Positions 45,709-55,307 of a stretch of DNA of 64,000 bases are shown one piece after another. Position 1 is the stretch's first letter. Every line of letters begins with the position of its first letter. The position numbers and the translations under genes are program-made. A model generated the notes under the pieces. The model worked only from the letters and a program-made list of their open reading frames with translations, had not been told where the DNA came from and ran no database searches. Source of the stretch: Herbivorax alkaliphila (lineage in GTDB: Bacteria > Bacillota > Clostridia > Acetivibrionales > Acetivibrionaceae); contig NZ_JAVDDS010000007.1 of NCBI RefSeq assembly GCF_030848475.1, positions 1-64,000 of the forward strand, written 5' to 3'.

Positions 45709-46911
45709 CTATCTAACCGAATTTGAAATTATTCCTGAACGATCTATTCTTACTTGGATATCATAGTTTACGGAAATTTTGGGGAAAATTTTATCCCACC
45801 TGTCACCTATTTCCCTCCATTGTTTTGGATGCCTTCTAAATATATGTTCCCCAAAACCTAAAAAATCTGTTTTAAGCTCTTTTTGTGCTTTTGATACAGT
45901 GTTTTTAAGATTGTTTTTTATGGCATTAGAAATAGCTTGTTCCATTTTGTTTATTTCTTCCTCTTTTCTTATATTCTGTCCTGTATAAAGAGTACTAATT
46001 TCTCCAATTACTTCAAGGTCAATATTAAATGATATCTGGTTTTCACTAAATTCAGCTTTTACTCTGCTGTCACTTCTTCTAAAAGTAAAAGACAGACTAT
46101 CCTTTCCATCATTGTAACTTGTAGTAAGGACACCGGATTTGACCTCATCTGTTATTAACATATATGCCTGGGTCTCAATACCATCTATCCATCCAACCAT
46201 TTTATCATCTTTAAAAACACTGCTTCCTTTAATGATAGCTACATACTGTTCCTTCCCCTCTGATTCCATTGTATTAACCTCTCCCCTGTTAGTTGATATT
46301 GTAGTATCATCCTTTTCATAATAATACACTCTTCCTGTAACAAAACCACTTTTTTCTTCGCAAAGATCTACTATAATATCTTTAAAATTTTCTACATAAG
46401 ATTTGGCCCATTCTTCTTTTATATTGTCAACAATCCCATCTATCTCAAGAACCAAATTTTTTTCAATATCTGCAGGAATTGTAAGCATATCATAAGCAGT
46501 TACAGGTGTTATGAGTATCTTGTTTTCATATCTGAAATCTCTATTTCTGGCTAAATGATTCATTATATCTCCAATACCTTGTTTTGCAAGATTTTCACCT
46601 ATTATTATAAACCTATTATGAAACCAGGCCAATTGCTTTGTTGCAGTTTCATTTAAATTTCTTTTAGCATCTGCAAACGTTTCACCAACAGCAGTGCCAA
46701 TCCAGGCATTTGACTTTTCAGGTTCTCCCTTTGTTCCAAATCCTAAAGGGGTAATTGATACAACAGTTATTCGAATATCTCCATTTGGCTCTAAATCAAC
46801 TCCTGTTGCAGTTACCAGACCTAAATCACTGAGTTCTACTTTTCCCCAACATCCTGTATTTGACATCAGTATACTTATTAATATTATCATAATAAAGGCT
46901 TTTTTATTCAT
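45709..46911 (-). CDS. Spore germination receptor C lipoprotein (second set)
   Basis: Predicted 400-residue GerC-family lipoprotein with lipobox Cys21 (SNTGC). Family segments include LGLVTATGVDLEPNG near the N-terminus, QLAWFHNRFIIIGENLAK in the middle and FGEHIFRRHPKQWREI near the C-terminus. It follows the A gene by 13 bases in an A-C operon without a full B gene. Confidence 0.92.
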   Translation of the reverse strand: MNKKAFIMIILISILMSNTGCWGKVELSDLGLVTATGVDLEPNGDIRITVVSITPLGFGTKGEPEKSNAWIGTAVGETFADAKRNLNETATKQLAWFHNRFIIIGENLAKQGIGDIMNHLARNRDFRYENKILITPVTAYDMLTIPADIEKNLVLEIDGIVDNIKEEWAKSYVENFKDIIVDLCEEKSGFVTGRVYYYEKDDTTISTNRGEVNTMESEGKEQYVAIIKGSSVFKDDKMVGWIDGIETQAYMLITDEVKSGVLTTSYNDGKDSLSFTFRRSDSRVKAEFSENQISFNIDLEVIGEISTLYTGQNIRKEEEINKMEQAISNAIKNNLKNTVSKAQKELKTDFLGFGEHIFRRHPKQWREIGDRWDKIFPKISVNYDIQVRIDRSGIISNSVR

Positions 46912-46924
46912 GTCTAACCACCTG

Positions 46925-48538
46925 TTAATTATTTGTATTTGGCTTTGGTCTTAAATTTTTTTTCATTTTCTTTAAATTCTTTTTGTTCATAAATCTAGGC
47001 CTTTTTGTCATAAACCAAGTTGGAAATCTTACTAAGGTATCTTTCCAGTCAGATAAAGAAATTGGAGCAAATGGAGAAAGATAAGGAACTCCAAATGACC
47101 TTATGGATGCTAAATGTATAAGAATAAACAAAAACCCTATAATTATGCCAAAAAGACCAAGGCTGCCTGCAAGAATCATCAATGGAAATCTTAATAGTCT
47201 TATTGATATAGATTGATTATATTTAGGTATTACAAATGATGAAATTCCTGTAAAAGCAACAATTATAACCATTGCATTAGATACTATACCCACACTTACT
47301 GCAAGTTCTCCTAATATAAGTGCACCAACTATGCTTACAGCCTGTCCTATAGGTTTTGGAAGCCTTATTCCTGCCTCTCTTAAAACTTCAAATGTAAACT
47401 CCATCATAAATGCTTCTACCACAGCTGGAAATGGAACAGCAGCTCTTACAGCAATAAGAGTTGTAAGAAGTGGCATTGGTATCATTTCCTGATGGTAGGT
47501 TGTCATGGCTACATATATAGAAGGTAGAAAAAGTGCTATCCCAAAAGCAATATATCTTAGCACTCTTATGAAAGTGCCAAAATAAAACCTAGTATAATAG
47601 TCCTCAGGAGAACTTAAAAAATGTGCCAACACAGCTGGAAGTATAAGAACAATTGGGGAGCCATCCACTAAAACTACAATTTGTCCTTCAGACAGGGAAG
47701 CAGATACAATATCCGGCCTTTCAGTATAGGAGATTTGTGGGAATGGGGAAAATGGACTGTCTTCAATAAATTGTTCTATTTCTCCACTATCATTAATTGA
47801 ATCCACATCAACTCTTTCAAGTCGCTCCTTTACTTCGTTTATGATCCCCTCATCGGCAATTCCATTTATATATGATATTACTACTTGGGTTCTACTAAGT
47901 CTCCCTATTTCCATATTTTCCATTTTAAGATTATGTGTTTTTAGCCTCTTTCTAATCTGTGAAATATTTACACTTATGGCTTCTGTAAAACCTTCTAAAG
48001 GCCCTCTTACCACAGACTCTGTAACAGGTTCTTCAATTGACCTGTGATTCCAGTTTTGTGTACTTAAGGAAAGTGCAATAGAGGAATTGGAAATTAAAAA
48101 AACACAGTTTCCATCTAAAATATCCTTTACTGCTTCTTTTAATAAAGTAATTTTTTTTATTCCACCTATTGTAATGGATTTATTTTTAATTGTGTTCATA
48201 ATACTTTCTTCATCTTCTGATATATATTCATCTTCTGAATCTAGCATAAGAGAGTGAAGAAAGTTTTCGTTTATATTGTCTGTATCAACAATTTCCTGAA
48301 TATATGCCAAAATACACCTAGATTTATTTTGCCCCAGTGTAAATTCTCTAAATTCAACATCAAAACAATCCTTAAACATAACTTTTAAATCTTTAAAATT
48401 TCCCTCTAAACACTCTGACAGTTCTTTATTGTCTAAAGAATTTTTATTATCTTGTTTACTTTGTGTATTTCTTTTTTTTGTTTTTTTTAAATCTTTAAGT
48501 TTTATAGGTTTTTTAAATGTATGGAAACGTTTTGCCAT
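46925..48538 (-). CDS. Spore germination receptor A subunit (second set)
   Basis: Predicted 537-residue GerA-family protein. A basic N-terminal tail (about 1-35, rich in Lys) precedes the soluble domain, which contains VRGPLEGFTEAISVNI and VVLVDGSPIVLILPAV. The C-terminal 200 residues hold four to five membrane helices with IRLPKPIGQAVSIVG. It is about 90 residues longer than the first-set A protein, mostly at the N-terminus. AAAGGT lies close before the ATG. The likely B partner is the isolated gene at 40800. Confidence 0.92.
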   Translation of the reverse strand: MAKRFHTFKKPIKLKDLKKTKKRNTQSKQDNKNSLDNKELSECLEGNFKDLKVMFKDCFDVEFREFTLGQNKSRCILAYIQEIVDTDNINENFLHSLMLDSEDEYISEDEESIMNTIKNKSITIGGIKKITLLKEAVKDILDGNCVFLISNSSIALSLSTQNWNHRSIEEPVTESVVRGPLEGFTEAISVNISQIRKRLKTHNLKMENMEIGRLSRTQVVISYINGIADEGIINEVKERLERVDVDSINDSGEIEQFIEDSPFSPFPQISYTERPDIVSASLSEGQIVVLVDGSPIVLILPAVLAHFLSSPEDYYTRFYFGTFIRVLRYIAFGIALFLPSIYVAMTTYHQEMIPMPLLTTLIAVRAAVPFPAVVEAFMMEFTFEVLREAGIRLPKPIGQAVSIVGALILGELAVSVGIVSNAMVIIVAFTGISSFVIPKYNQSISIRLLRFPLMILAGSLGLFGIIIGFLFILIHLASIRSFGVPYLSPFAPISLSDWKDTLVRFPTWFMTKRPRFMNKKNLKKMKKNLRPKPNTNN

Positions 48539-48601
48539 TTACCTTTTCCCTTCTTTAAGGTATTACTTCACTATATGATTTTATGTAATTCCAGATAAAA
48601 A

Positions 48602-48641
48602 AATTTCTTAAAAAAATAGTATAAGCATTTTTTAAGAAATT
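48602..48641. terminator. AT-rich hairpin after copA
   Basis: AATTTCTTAAAAAA and TTTTTTAAGAAATT form a 14-base stem with a short loop about 20 bases after the copA stop and upstream of gerA. It probably ends the copA transcript, the A/T content of the stem supplying a T-run. Confidence 0.6.
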
Positions 48642-48662
48642 ATTATAACAAACATCTTCAAT

Positions 48663-51137
48663 TTATGAATTCTTTAAGCTTGGTTCAATATTCACCTTTT
48701 TCAACCTCAGTGAGTTATAAACTACATTTAAGGAGCTTACTGCCATAGCTGCAGCACCAATCATTGGATGCAACAAACCCAAAACAGCTACAGGTATTGC
48801 CACAGCATTGTAAAACCATGCCCAAAAATAATTTTCTTTAATTTTTCTAAAAATAGCTCTGGATAACTTGATAGAAGATACGATATCACTTAACTCTCCT
48901 CTTACTAAGGTAACATCTGCAGCTTCGATAGCAATATCCGTACCGGTACCTATTGCAATTCCAACATTGGACTGCTTCAATGCAGGTGCATCATTAATAC
49001 CATCCCCCACCATAGCTACCACATCATATTGTTGTTGCAGTTTTAGGATTTCTTCCACCTTGCCATCCGGCAACACTTCGGAAATCACGTGACTGATTCC
49101 TGTTTTTTTAGCTATAGCATCAGCAGTCCTTTTATTATCTCCTGTAATCATAGCTGTCTTAATTCCCATGCTTTCTAGCTCTGATATTGCCTTTAAAGAA
49201 TCCTCTTTTACAGGATCTGACACCGCTACAATTCCTAATAGTTGGTTTCCCCTAGCAACCATTATGGCTGTCTTTGCCTCTTCTTCCAACCTAATTAATT
49301 CTTCTTCATACATCTCATAAGAAATTTTATTTTCGTTCATCAACTTTCTATTTCCTGCAAACACTTTTTCTCCATCTATAATACCAGTTACCCCCATACC
49401 AACAATTGCTTTAAAATCACTTACTTTTCCCAAATTAATTTCTTCATTCCCTGCTTTTCCCAAGATAGAGTAAGCTAAAGGATGCTCTGATACTTTTTCT
49501 ATTGTACCTGCATAGTAAAGAATACTTTTTTCTTCCACACCGTCTGCCGCAACTAGGTCAGTTACTTCTGGTTTTCCCTTTGTAATAGTTCCAGTTTTAT
49601 CAAATGCAATTGACTTTACATCCTTAAAAGTCTGTATTGCTTCACCATTTCGTATCAAAATCCCTCTCTCTGCTCCCATACCACTGCCCACCATTAAAGC
49701 CGTTGGTGTTCCCAATCCTAGGGCACATGGGCAGGATATCACCAAAACAGCAGTAGCTGTAATAAACGCTAAGATAAGTGGTTCAAGCTCTGGGTTTATC
49801 CAAGGAAGAAAAGTCGCCCCCCACTCTACAACATTTAAATGGAACTGTGAAAATAAATTATATGAAATAAATGTACCTATTGCAATAATAATTATTGCTG
49901 GAACAAAATATCCAGTGATACGGTCAGAAAATTCCTGTATTGGCACTTTTGAACCTTGACACTCTTCTACCATTTTTACAACCTGTGACAAAAAAGTATC
50001 TTTTCCTATTTTAGTGACTTGCACTTTCAAAAATCCCTGTTTATTTACAGTTGCGCCAATAACTTCATGACCCTTTTCCCTTTTTACAGGTACGGACTCC
50101 CCTGTTGCCATAGACTCATCAACTAAACTACTGCCGTCAATAACAACACCATCTGTAGGAATCTTCTCTCCAGGACGCACCATCATAATATCTCCTACCT
50201 GCAAATCTTTTACAGGTATCTCTATTTCCTTTCCATCCACTAAAATTTTTGCCCTTTTAGCTCCCATTTGAATAAGTTTCTTAATGGCTTGTGAGGCTCT
50301 TCCCTTTGCTCTAACTTCCAGGTACTTTCCAACCAAGTGAAATGACATAATGGTCGCAGCCATTTCAACAAAGGTTTGTACTTGAGTAAAAAATCCCATC
50401 AACCCAATTAAATAGGGAGGTAAAGATCCTAGTGTAACTAAAACATCCATATTAGGACTCTTGTTTCTAAGGGCTTTAAAACTCCCAACATGAACATGCC
50501 ATCCAGTTCCAAATACAATTGGGAATCCAAGTATTAAGATAATTAGAAGATACCCCGGTATGTCTGCGACAAACATATTTACCATCATCAACAGCATAAT
50601 AGCACCAGATAGAGCAATAGATATCTGCATTTTTCTTTTTGTTTTTTTCATTTCATATTCATCATTTATTTCATCATCTTTATCTTCTTCTAAAACAAGT
50701 TCATAACCTATATCCGTAACTTTTTTCTGTATATCAATAAGTCTTAACCTTTTGTGATTATACTCAACTGTTATTTTTTCTGCAGCAAAATTTATAATCG
50801 TTGATTTAATTCCTTCAATTTTACTTAAAGTTTTTTCTATATTCTTTGCACAAGATGTACAAGACATACCATTAATTTTAAAAGTAACTTTTTTAATATT
50901 TTTTTCTTCATCTAATATTGCTTTATATCCTGCATCTTCTACCGCCTTGATAATATTTTGTATATCAATTTCTCCTTCTTTATACTCTGCCACTCCCTTT
51001 TCAGTAGCTATGTTTACATTTGCATTAATAACCCCCTCTAATGATTCAAGCTTTTTTTGTACCCTAGCAGCACAACTGCTACAAGACATACCTTCGATTT
51101 TAAAATCTATTTTTTTTATATTTTCAGATTCAGCCAT
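48663..51137 (-). CDS. copA: Copper-exporting P1B-type ATPase
   Basis: Predicted 824-residue Cu+-transporting ATPase. Two N-terminal heavy-metal domains carry [11 protein letters not shown] (C19, C22) and [11 protein letters not shown] (C93, C96). The membrane metal site is the CPC in [16 protein letters not shown]. The phosphorylated Asp is in [13 protein letters not shown], the nucleotide-domain HP is in SEHPLAYS, and the hinge is [11 protein letters not shown]. It pumps Cu+ outward. ATG at 51137 follows AAGGGAAG. The frame extends to 51224 without a site. No CsoR or CopZ gene is adjacent. Confidence 0.95.
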   Translation of the reverse strand: MAESENIKKIDFKIEGMSCSSCAARVQKKLESLEGVINANVNIATEKGVAEYKEGEIDIQNIIKAVEDAGYKAILDEEKNIKKVTFKINGMSCTSCAKNIEKTLSKIEGIKSTIINFAAEKITVEYNHKRLRLIDIQKKVTDIGYELVLEEDKDDEINDEYEMKKTKRKMQISIALSGAIMLLMMVNMFVADIPGYLLIILILGFPIVFGTGWHVHVGSFKALRNKSPNMDVLVTLGSLPPYLIGLMGFFTQVQTFVEMAATIMSFHLVGKYLEVRAKGRASQAIKKLIQMGAKRAKILVDGKEIEIPVKDLQVGDIMMVRPGEKIPTDGVVIDGSSLVDESMATGESVPVKREKGHEVIGATVNKQGFLKVQVTKIGKDTFLSQVVKMVEECQGSKVPIQEFSDRITGYFVPAIIIIAIGTFISYNLFSQFHLNVVEWGATFLPWINPELEPLILAFITATAVLVISCPCALGLGTPTALMVGSGMGAERGILIRNGEAIQTFKDVKSIAFDKTGTITKGKPEVTDLVAADGVEEKSILYYAGTIEKVSEHPLAYSILGKAGNEEINLGKVSDFKAIVGMGVTGIIDGEKVFAGNRKLMNENKISYEMYEEELIRLEEEAKTAIMVARGNQLLGIVAVSDPVKEDSLKAISELESMGIKTAMITGDNKRTADAIAKKTGISHVISEVLPDGKVEEILKLQQQYDVVAMVGDGINDAPALKQSNVGIAIGTGTDIAIEAADVTLVRGELSDIVSSIKLSRAIFRKIKENYFWAWFYNAVAIPVAVLGLLHPMIGAAAMAVSSLNVVYNSLRLKKVNIEPSLKNS

Positions 51138-51231
51138 ATTAACACTTCCCTTCAATGCATATATTATATATATAACTATTACCCTCTGCAATAAGCAATA
51201 CACATTTAATTTTGTACCAGTCAAAATAAAA

Positions 51232-51255
51232 GAAAAAAAGTCCCTCGAAAGGGAC
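51232..51255 (-). terminator. Rho-independent terminator upstream of copA
   Basis: GTCCCTcgaAAGGGAC at 51240-51255 forms a compact stem. Read leftward it is followed by seven T residues. It points leftward, so it ends a transcript that starts to its right and isolates copA from it. The only candidate transcript is the short frame at 51283-51447. Confidence 0.8.
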
Positions 51256-51261
51256 AGAGAA

Positions 51262-51345
51262 ATGAATCAGTTTGCCTTATTGTTAATTCTTTCTTGTATG
51301 ACCATTATTTATACCTATCTTTTGTATATTACCCAAAAACCTTAA
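51262..51345 (+). CDS. Possible 27-residue membrane peptide
   Basis: ATG at 51262 with AAGGGAC upstream encodes one hydrophobic helix ([20 protein letters not shown]) and a short TQKP tail. It overlaps a minus-strand short frame and follows the terminator stem. Only size and hydrophobicity support it. Confidence 0.3.
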   Translation: MNQFALLLILSCMTIIYTYLLYITQKP

Positions 51346-51447
51346 ACTGATTAAGAAAAATCCCATTGTCAATAATTTCTCTGCCCTCGTTGTGTTAAAA
51401 GACTCTAAAACTTTCACTACAATGTTTCTTTCATATTCTGACCCCAT
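51283..51447 (-). CDS. Possible 54-residue protein ahead of a terminator
   Basis: ATG at 51447 is preceded by AGGATGGTTATTTTAA, very similar to the leaders of adhE and the MscS-like gene (GGATGGTTTTAAA). The protein starts EYERNIVVKVLESFNTTRAE and ends in a less convincing tail. A strong terminator follows its stop. It may be a decayed gene or a small protein. Function unknown. Confidence 0.35.
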   Translation of the reverse strand: MGSEYERNIVVKVLESFNTTRAEKLLTMGFFLISLRFLGNIQKIGINNGHTRKN

Positions 51448-51597
51448 TTAAAATAACCATCCTGGGAATTTACAAAAACTAAAGTTTTTATAAATTCCTA
51501 TAATTATATTAAAAATACCTATAGGAATTTTTAATAAATTAATGTAGAATAAATAAGTGATATAATTTTTCTATAGAAAGGGGAATCACTTAATATT

Positions 51598-52212
51598 ATG
51601 GATATAAAAAAAATAGAAAATTTTTGGTATTATCATAAGGTTAAAGTATTTGTTGCTATATTTGCACTTACATTCATAATCTTGGGGTTTAGGTTTAACA
51701 CTGGTAGTAACCCTGACTTGGAAATTGGATATGTTATAGAAAATCATGGCTTCGCTTTGCAAAATCTTGAAGAATCCCAAAGTGTCCTTGAATCTATAAT
51801 ACACAAAATAGATAAAGATGATGAAGAAGATGCAGAGATTTTGCTCATGCCATTGGCCGGACCTCGTATTGAAATAGAATTGGGTATAGGTATTTCCCAT
51901 ATTCTTATAATGGATATCGAAACTCTCGAACCATTTATTGATAATTACTTTTTTGAACCACTTGACCAGTATGTAGATGAGTACAATATTGACATCAGCA
52001 AGCACCCTGAAGTAGTGGCAGATCCTCTAGATACAAACGAGCCAAAGGTTTATGCTCTTCCAGTAAAGTATATGCAGTTTCTTTTAGATATGGGATTTCC
52101 AGAAGATTTTTATTTTACTATAAGGCTACCTAAAGAAGACGAAGAAGATGACATAATGAAAATTAAAAATGCTCATATAGTATTAGACTACGTTTTAAAT
52201 TACAGCAATTAA
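51598..52212 (+). CDS. Membrane-anchored extracytoplasmic protein of unknown function
   Basis: Predicted 204-residue protein. A basic, aromatic start (NFWYYHKVKV core) leads to one membrane helix at about 14-32, followed by an acidic outer domain of about 165 residues. It lacks cysteines in the outer domain and any motif that I recognise. The helix followed by a solute-binding-like alpha/beta pattern recalls an uncharacterised group of clostridial single-helix proteins. GGGG lies before the ATG, and a strong bidirectional terminator follows. Confidence 0.65.
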   Translation: MDIKKIENFWYYHKVKVFVAIFALTFIILGFRFNTGSNPDLEIGYVIENHGFALQNLEESQSVLESIIHKIDKDDEEDAEILLMPLAGPRIEIELGIGISHILIMDIETLEPFIDNYFFEPLDQYVDEYNIDISKHPEVVADPLDTNEPKVYALPVKYMQFLLDMGFPEDFYFTIRLPKEDEEDDIMKIKNAHIVLDYVLNYSN

Positions 52213-52253
52213 AAAAATAGTATATCACATAATATGTGATATACTATTTTTTA
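52211..52253. terminator. Perfect bidirectional terminator
   Basis: AAAAATAGTATATCACAT and ATGTGATATACTATTTTT are exact complements around AA. The arms give a T-run in both directions. It serves the convergent genes on each side. Confidence 0.9.
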
Positions 52254-52265
52254 ATGTTTTTTGTG

Positions 52266-53471
52266 TTATCTTTTACCAGGCCCCTTTTCGTTCTGGCTTA
52301 ATTTTTCCATTGTTTTTGCAGCAAACTCACGTCCTCCAATACCAAAGGAAATGGCAAATGCAATTGCTAAAGCCCCCAGTACAATAATAAAGGCAGCATT
52401 TACAATTGATGTAGCAATGTCAAGTTGTATAAGTGTCATAAATATTGCAACTACAATAATTGCATACTTTACAATTAAAGTTGTCAAATTAGCATCAGGA
52501 TATTTTTTCTTCATAAATCCTTCCACCCATGCAGCAAAGAAAATAGCTACACCCATTATAATAATAGCACTAATAACAAATGGAAGGTATGCTATTATTG
52601 CTTCACCAACTGACTGCAATACATCTAAATTAATAATATTAATTGCTTGAACGACAAATAACAGCACTATAATATACCTTACAACTTCCCCAACTGTCTT
52701 AGAAAGTGAAAAATCATTCAACTTTGAATTGTCTGCACTTGTAATTCTTTTAGTAACTGCATCTGCCCCAACACTTGAAAGAAGGTTGGATAGTAGTTTT
52801 CCTGTAATTTTTGCCACATATGTTCCTATTATAATTAAGGCAAGAGCGATTATAACTTGAGGAATAATAGTAAATATCGTATCCAGTACAGATGTAGCTG
52901 GCTCAGATATTGCTGTTATATTAAGCACTTGAAGTGCCGCAATAATTACTGGAATTAAAATTATTACATAGACAACATAAGAAATCATTGTGGAAAATGT
53001 AACACTATCTTTATCTCCCACACCTGCTTTTTCTTGAAGCTTGTCAATATTAAGCCTTTTTAACATAGGTGTTATAATCTGTCTAATTATTTTTGCTATA
53101 AATGCACCAAACACTAATATAAGTATAGCTGCCAAAATATTAGGTATGAAATCTACAAATTGAGAAACCAAACCTGTAATAGTATTTGAAACATTTTGCA
53201 TATTTAAATTATCTAACACCGCAGGTAAAAACATTAAAAATACAATTACAAAAACTAATTTACCTATAAATTCTAAGGAGCTTCCTGTTACTTCATCAAC
53301 TATCCCTAACTTATCTGTGTACCTTTCTAATTTTAATAACTTTAGACCCTTCATCACTATTTTCTTAGCAATTACAGCTACTAAATAAGCAACAATTAAT
53401 AAAAGAATAGCAGTTACTACTGAGGGAAGTAAATCCTCAAAAGAGTTCAAAAGTTCTTGCAAATAATCCAT
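52266..53471 (-). CDS. Mechanosensitive-channel-related membrane protein (TM-helix repeat family)
   Basis: Predicted 401-residue membrane protein with about ten helices in three similar blocks. Each block has a helix-PxxxxAIxILxxG-type repeat, as in FVDFIPNILAAILILVFGAFI, TIIPQVIIALALIIIGTYVA and AYLPFVISAIIIMGVAIFFA. These are the conserved TM-helix repeats found in MscS-related proteins. The cytoplasmic beta domain of true MscS is absent. It may gate small ions or osmolytes. ATG at 53471 follows GAGGATGG. The frame to 53516 lacks a better site. Confidence 0.8.
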   Translation of the reverse strand: MDYLQELLNSFEDLLPSVVTAILLLIVAYLVAVIAKKIVMKGLKLLKLERYTDKLGIVDEVTGSSLEFIGKLVFVIVFLMFLPAVLDNLNMQNVSNTITGLVSQFVDFIPNILAAILILVFGAFIAKIIRQIITPMLKRLNIDKLQEKAGVGDKDSVTFSTMISYVVYVIILIPVIIAALQVLNITAISEPATSVLDTIFTIIPQVIIALALIIIGTYVAKITGKLLSNLLSSVGADAVTKRITSADNSKLNDFSLSKTVGEVVRYIIVLLFVVQAINIINLDVLQSVGEAIIAYLPFVISAIIIMGVAIFFAAWVEGFMKKKYPDANLTTLIVKYAIIVVAIFMTLIQLDIATSIVNAAFIIVLGALAIAFAISFGIGGREFAAKTMEKLSQNEKGPGKR

Positions 53472-53803
53472 TTTAAAACCATCCTCTCTTTTTTTATTAT
53501 TTATATTATTAAGCACTTATATTATTATTGTTTATATTACCACAAAACTCTAAAACATAAACAAGCTATATAATAAATTTTAGAATTAACACCATGCAAG
53601 AAATATTATTCCAATAATAATTTAAGTTTATTTTACCATTTTCCGATATATTAATTACAAACTTAGCTTTCTACCTTTTCTGCCCAAGTTTAAAAGTTGA
53701 AATTTAACTTTTAAACTAAAGTGTGCATTTTTTAAATGCTGTAGGGAAGCTAATTTGAACTAAATTATGCTAAAAAATAAAATTAAAAAAGAGGTGTTTA
53801 TTT
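53472..53803. other. Divergent promoter region with a palindrome
   Basis: AGTTTAAAAGTT at 53687-53698 and AACTTTTAAACT at 53706-53717 form a perfect 12-base inverted repeat with a seven-base spacer, about 90 bases before the solute-binding lipoprotein gene. It could be an operator or an mRNA leader hairpin. No gene is visible. Confidence 0.55.
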
Positions 53804-54868
53804 ATGAAGTCAAAGAAATTTTTAAAATTTGCAAAGCAGCTTTTGGTTCTATCTATGGTATTTATAATGATTGCATCTTTTATTGGATGCAGTAGCGGGG
53901 ACGCTAAAGGTGAAGATACTTCAAGTGGAGATGCTTCAAGCGGAGATGCTGTAAGTGGAAATTATCGTGTTGGTATTTTATCAGGACTTAGCTATCTTGC
54001 CGCTGCCGCAGATGGCTTTAAAGATGAATTGGAAAAACTAGGTTATGTAGAAGGAGAAAATATTGAATATCAGATACTTAGTACAGAATCTGACATGGAG
54101 GAATATAAGAATTTTTCAGAAAAATTTGTAGAAGATGAGGTTGACTTGGTCTTTTGTTATCCTACTGAAGCGGCTATTGTATTACAAGAAGTTACTGAAG
54201 GAACAGATATACCTGTTGTTTTTGGAGTTACAAATATCGAAGGTACTGACCTTGTAGAAAGTGTCCGTGAGCCTGGTGGAAATTTGACAGGAGTTCGCTA
54301 TCCCGGTCCTGATTTGGCAATTAAGCGCCTTGAAATTATGACTGAAATTGTACCTGATGCAAAACGTATATTGTTGCCATATAGTTCTGAGTACCCTGTT
54401 TGTTATCCTCAATTGGAAGAACTTCCTGCTGCAGCTGAAGAATTTGGGGTAACTCTAATAGAAGCACCTGCAAAAACTCCCCAGGATTTAGAAGATATTT
54501 TTAATGAGTATGATAGTCAAGATGAACTTGACTTTGATGCAATAGTTTCAATAGCTGAAATGTTTGCCGTAAATCCGGATACTTTCCTTACAATGATTAC
54601 TTTTGCAAACAGACATGAAATTCCTATGGGTGGTGCTCTTATGGAATTTGAAGGTTATTCATCACTTTTTGGAGTAAATATTAACGAATATGTTACCGGT
54701 CAAAGAGCTGCAGGTTTAGCAGATAGAATTCTACAGGGCGAAGATGTATCCACAATGCCAGTTATTTCAGATGAAAGCTTTATACAAATCAACTATAAGG
54801 AAATACAAGAGCAGGGACTAGATGTTCCTGAAAACGTTTTAAACGAAGCTGAAGAAATTATCAGATAA
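53804..54868 (+). CDS. ABC transporter substrate-binding lipoprotein (ABC_sub_bind family)
   Basis: Predicted 354-residue lipoprotein with lipobox Cys29 (SFIGC). A Ser/Gly/Asp linker with SSGD repeats precedes a two-lobed binding domain (YRVGILSGLSYLAAAADGFK, then VDLVFCYPTEAAIVLQ, then VVFGVTNIEGTDLVES, GGNLTGVRYPG). The family includes tryptophan/tyrosine-binding TrpX-type proteins, but the ligand is not clear. No permease or ATPase lies nearby. The chemoreceptor gene encoded next, in the opposite direction, may share the ligand or use this protein as a sensor. Confidence 0.85.
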   Translation: MKSKKFLKFAKQLLVLSMVFIMIASFIGCSSGDAKGEDTSSGDASSGDAVSGNYRVGILSGLSYLAAAADGFKDELEKLGYVEGENIEYQILSTESDMEEYKNFSEKFVEDEVDLVFCYPTEAAIVLQEVTEGTDIPVVFGVTNIEGTDLVESVREPGGNLTGVRYPGPDLAIKRLEIMTEIVPDAKRILLPYSSEYPVCYPQLEELPAAAEEFGVTLIEAPAKTPQDLEDIFNEYDSQDELDFDAIVSIAEMFAVNPDTFLTMITFANRHEIPMGGALMEFEGYSSLFGVNINEYVTGQRAAGLADRILQGEDVSTMPVISDESFIQINYKEIQEQGLDVPENVLNEAEEIIR

Positions 54869-54933
54869 CAGAATAGAAAACAAAAGGGCTGTTGCACAAG
54901 CATTAAATAAATGACTGTGCAACGGCTCTTTTT

Positions 54934-55038
54934 TAATGGCTAAGAAAGTACATTGCTTTCTGGCATCAAAAAAGTCTACCGAAAGGCAGTACTTTAAAGG
55001 ATTACCCTAGCCTTAAATCGGCGAAGCCGACTTTTTTA
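54934..55038 (+). ncRNA. Structured dispersed repeat, copy A (full length)
   Basis: About 105 bases, nearly identical (about three differences) to the reverse complement of 60870-60973. It starts with AATGGCTAAGAAAGT after a T-run. It has a first hairpin (GAAAG..CTTTC), a second with a GAAA tetraloop (CTACCgaaaGGCAG), and outer complementarity GGCTA/TAGCC. It can also pair AAAGTAC with GTACTTT. It ends in a terminator-like hairpin TCGGCgaaGCCGA followed by TTTTTT. Not matched to any riboswitch class I know. Confidence 0.65.
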
Positions 55039-55089
55039 TTTTTGCATACAAATATTTTACCATACATCCTTGGCTTTTCGAAGTTAGTG

Positions 55090-55214
55090 ATTTACCTTAT
55101 TCTAAGACTCCACATTCTATAAAGTGGAATTCCTCTTATAAATCTTCAGGTGTAATTGTGTATGCACCTGAAACCTCGATGTTTAGCTTTAGCTAAACGA
55201 GTTCACTTTTTACA
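55090..55214 (+). repeat. Hairpin-rich repeat, long copy of the element at 1501-1570
   Basis: It contains three hairpins: CCAC..GTGG, TTCAGGTG..CACCTGAA, and GTTTAGCTTTAGCTAAAC. Both ends match the shortened copy at 1501-1570 on the other strand. It lies inside the MITE-like element. No coding potential. Confidence 0.65.
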
Positions 55215-55219
55215 TAAAA

Positions 55220-55253
55220 AAAGCCGCACACTAATTTCTTAGTGCAACAGCCC
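55220..55253 (-). terminator. Terminator of the chemoreceptor gene, formed by the element's right end
   Basis: Read leftward, GGCTGTTGCACT and AGTGTGCGGC pair around AAGAAATT and are followed by seven T residues. This is the right inverted repeat of the MITE-like element serving as the gene's terminator. Confidence 0.7.
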
Positions 55254-55307
55254 CACTTATTTCAATCTTAGCTAAAACTAAACGAGTTTTAGTGTAAATT
55301 TAAGTTT

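Larger units (their letters stand above)
54886..55253. mobile_element. 368-bp MITE-like element bounded by 12-bp inverted repeats
   Basis: GGGCTGTTGCAC at 54886-54897 is the exact reverse complement of GTGCAACAGCCC at 55242-55253. Each end continues into its own palindrome, which also acts as a terminator: GTTGCACA pairs with TGTGCAAC on the left, and GCACT pairs with AGTGC on the right, each near a run of T. Ends of this form are known from IS1182/IS5-like elements, though I could not confirm the family or see a target duplication. Inside are a structured RNA-like repeat (54934-55038) and a second repeat (55090-55214), and no open frame. Confidence 0.65.

Noticed and set aside
51262-51345. 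Type I toxin-antitoxin locus from the small hydrophobic peptide
   Set aside because: The peptide lacks the charged tail typical of known clostridial toxins, and I cannot show an antisense RNA. It is kept only as a low-confidence peptide.
54934-55038. Copy A as a c-di-GMP, SAM, guanidine or tetrahydrofolate riboswitch
   Set aside because: The conserved cores of those classes are absent, and the only gene downstream on that strand is none. The adjacent chemoreceptor is on the other strand.
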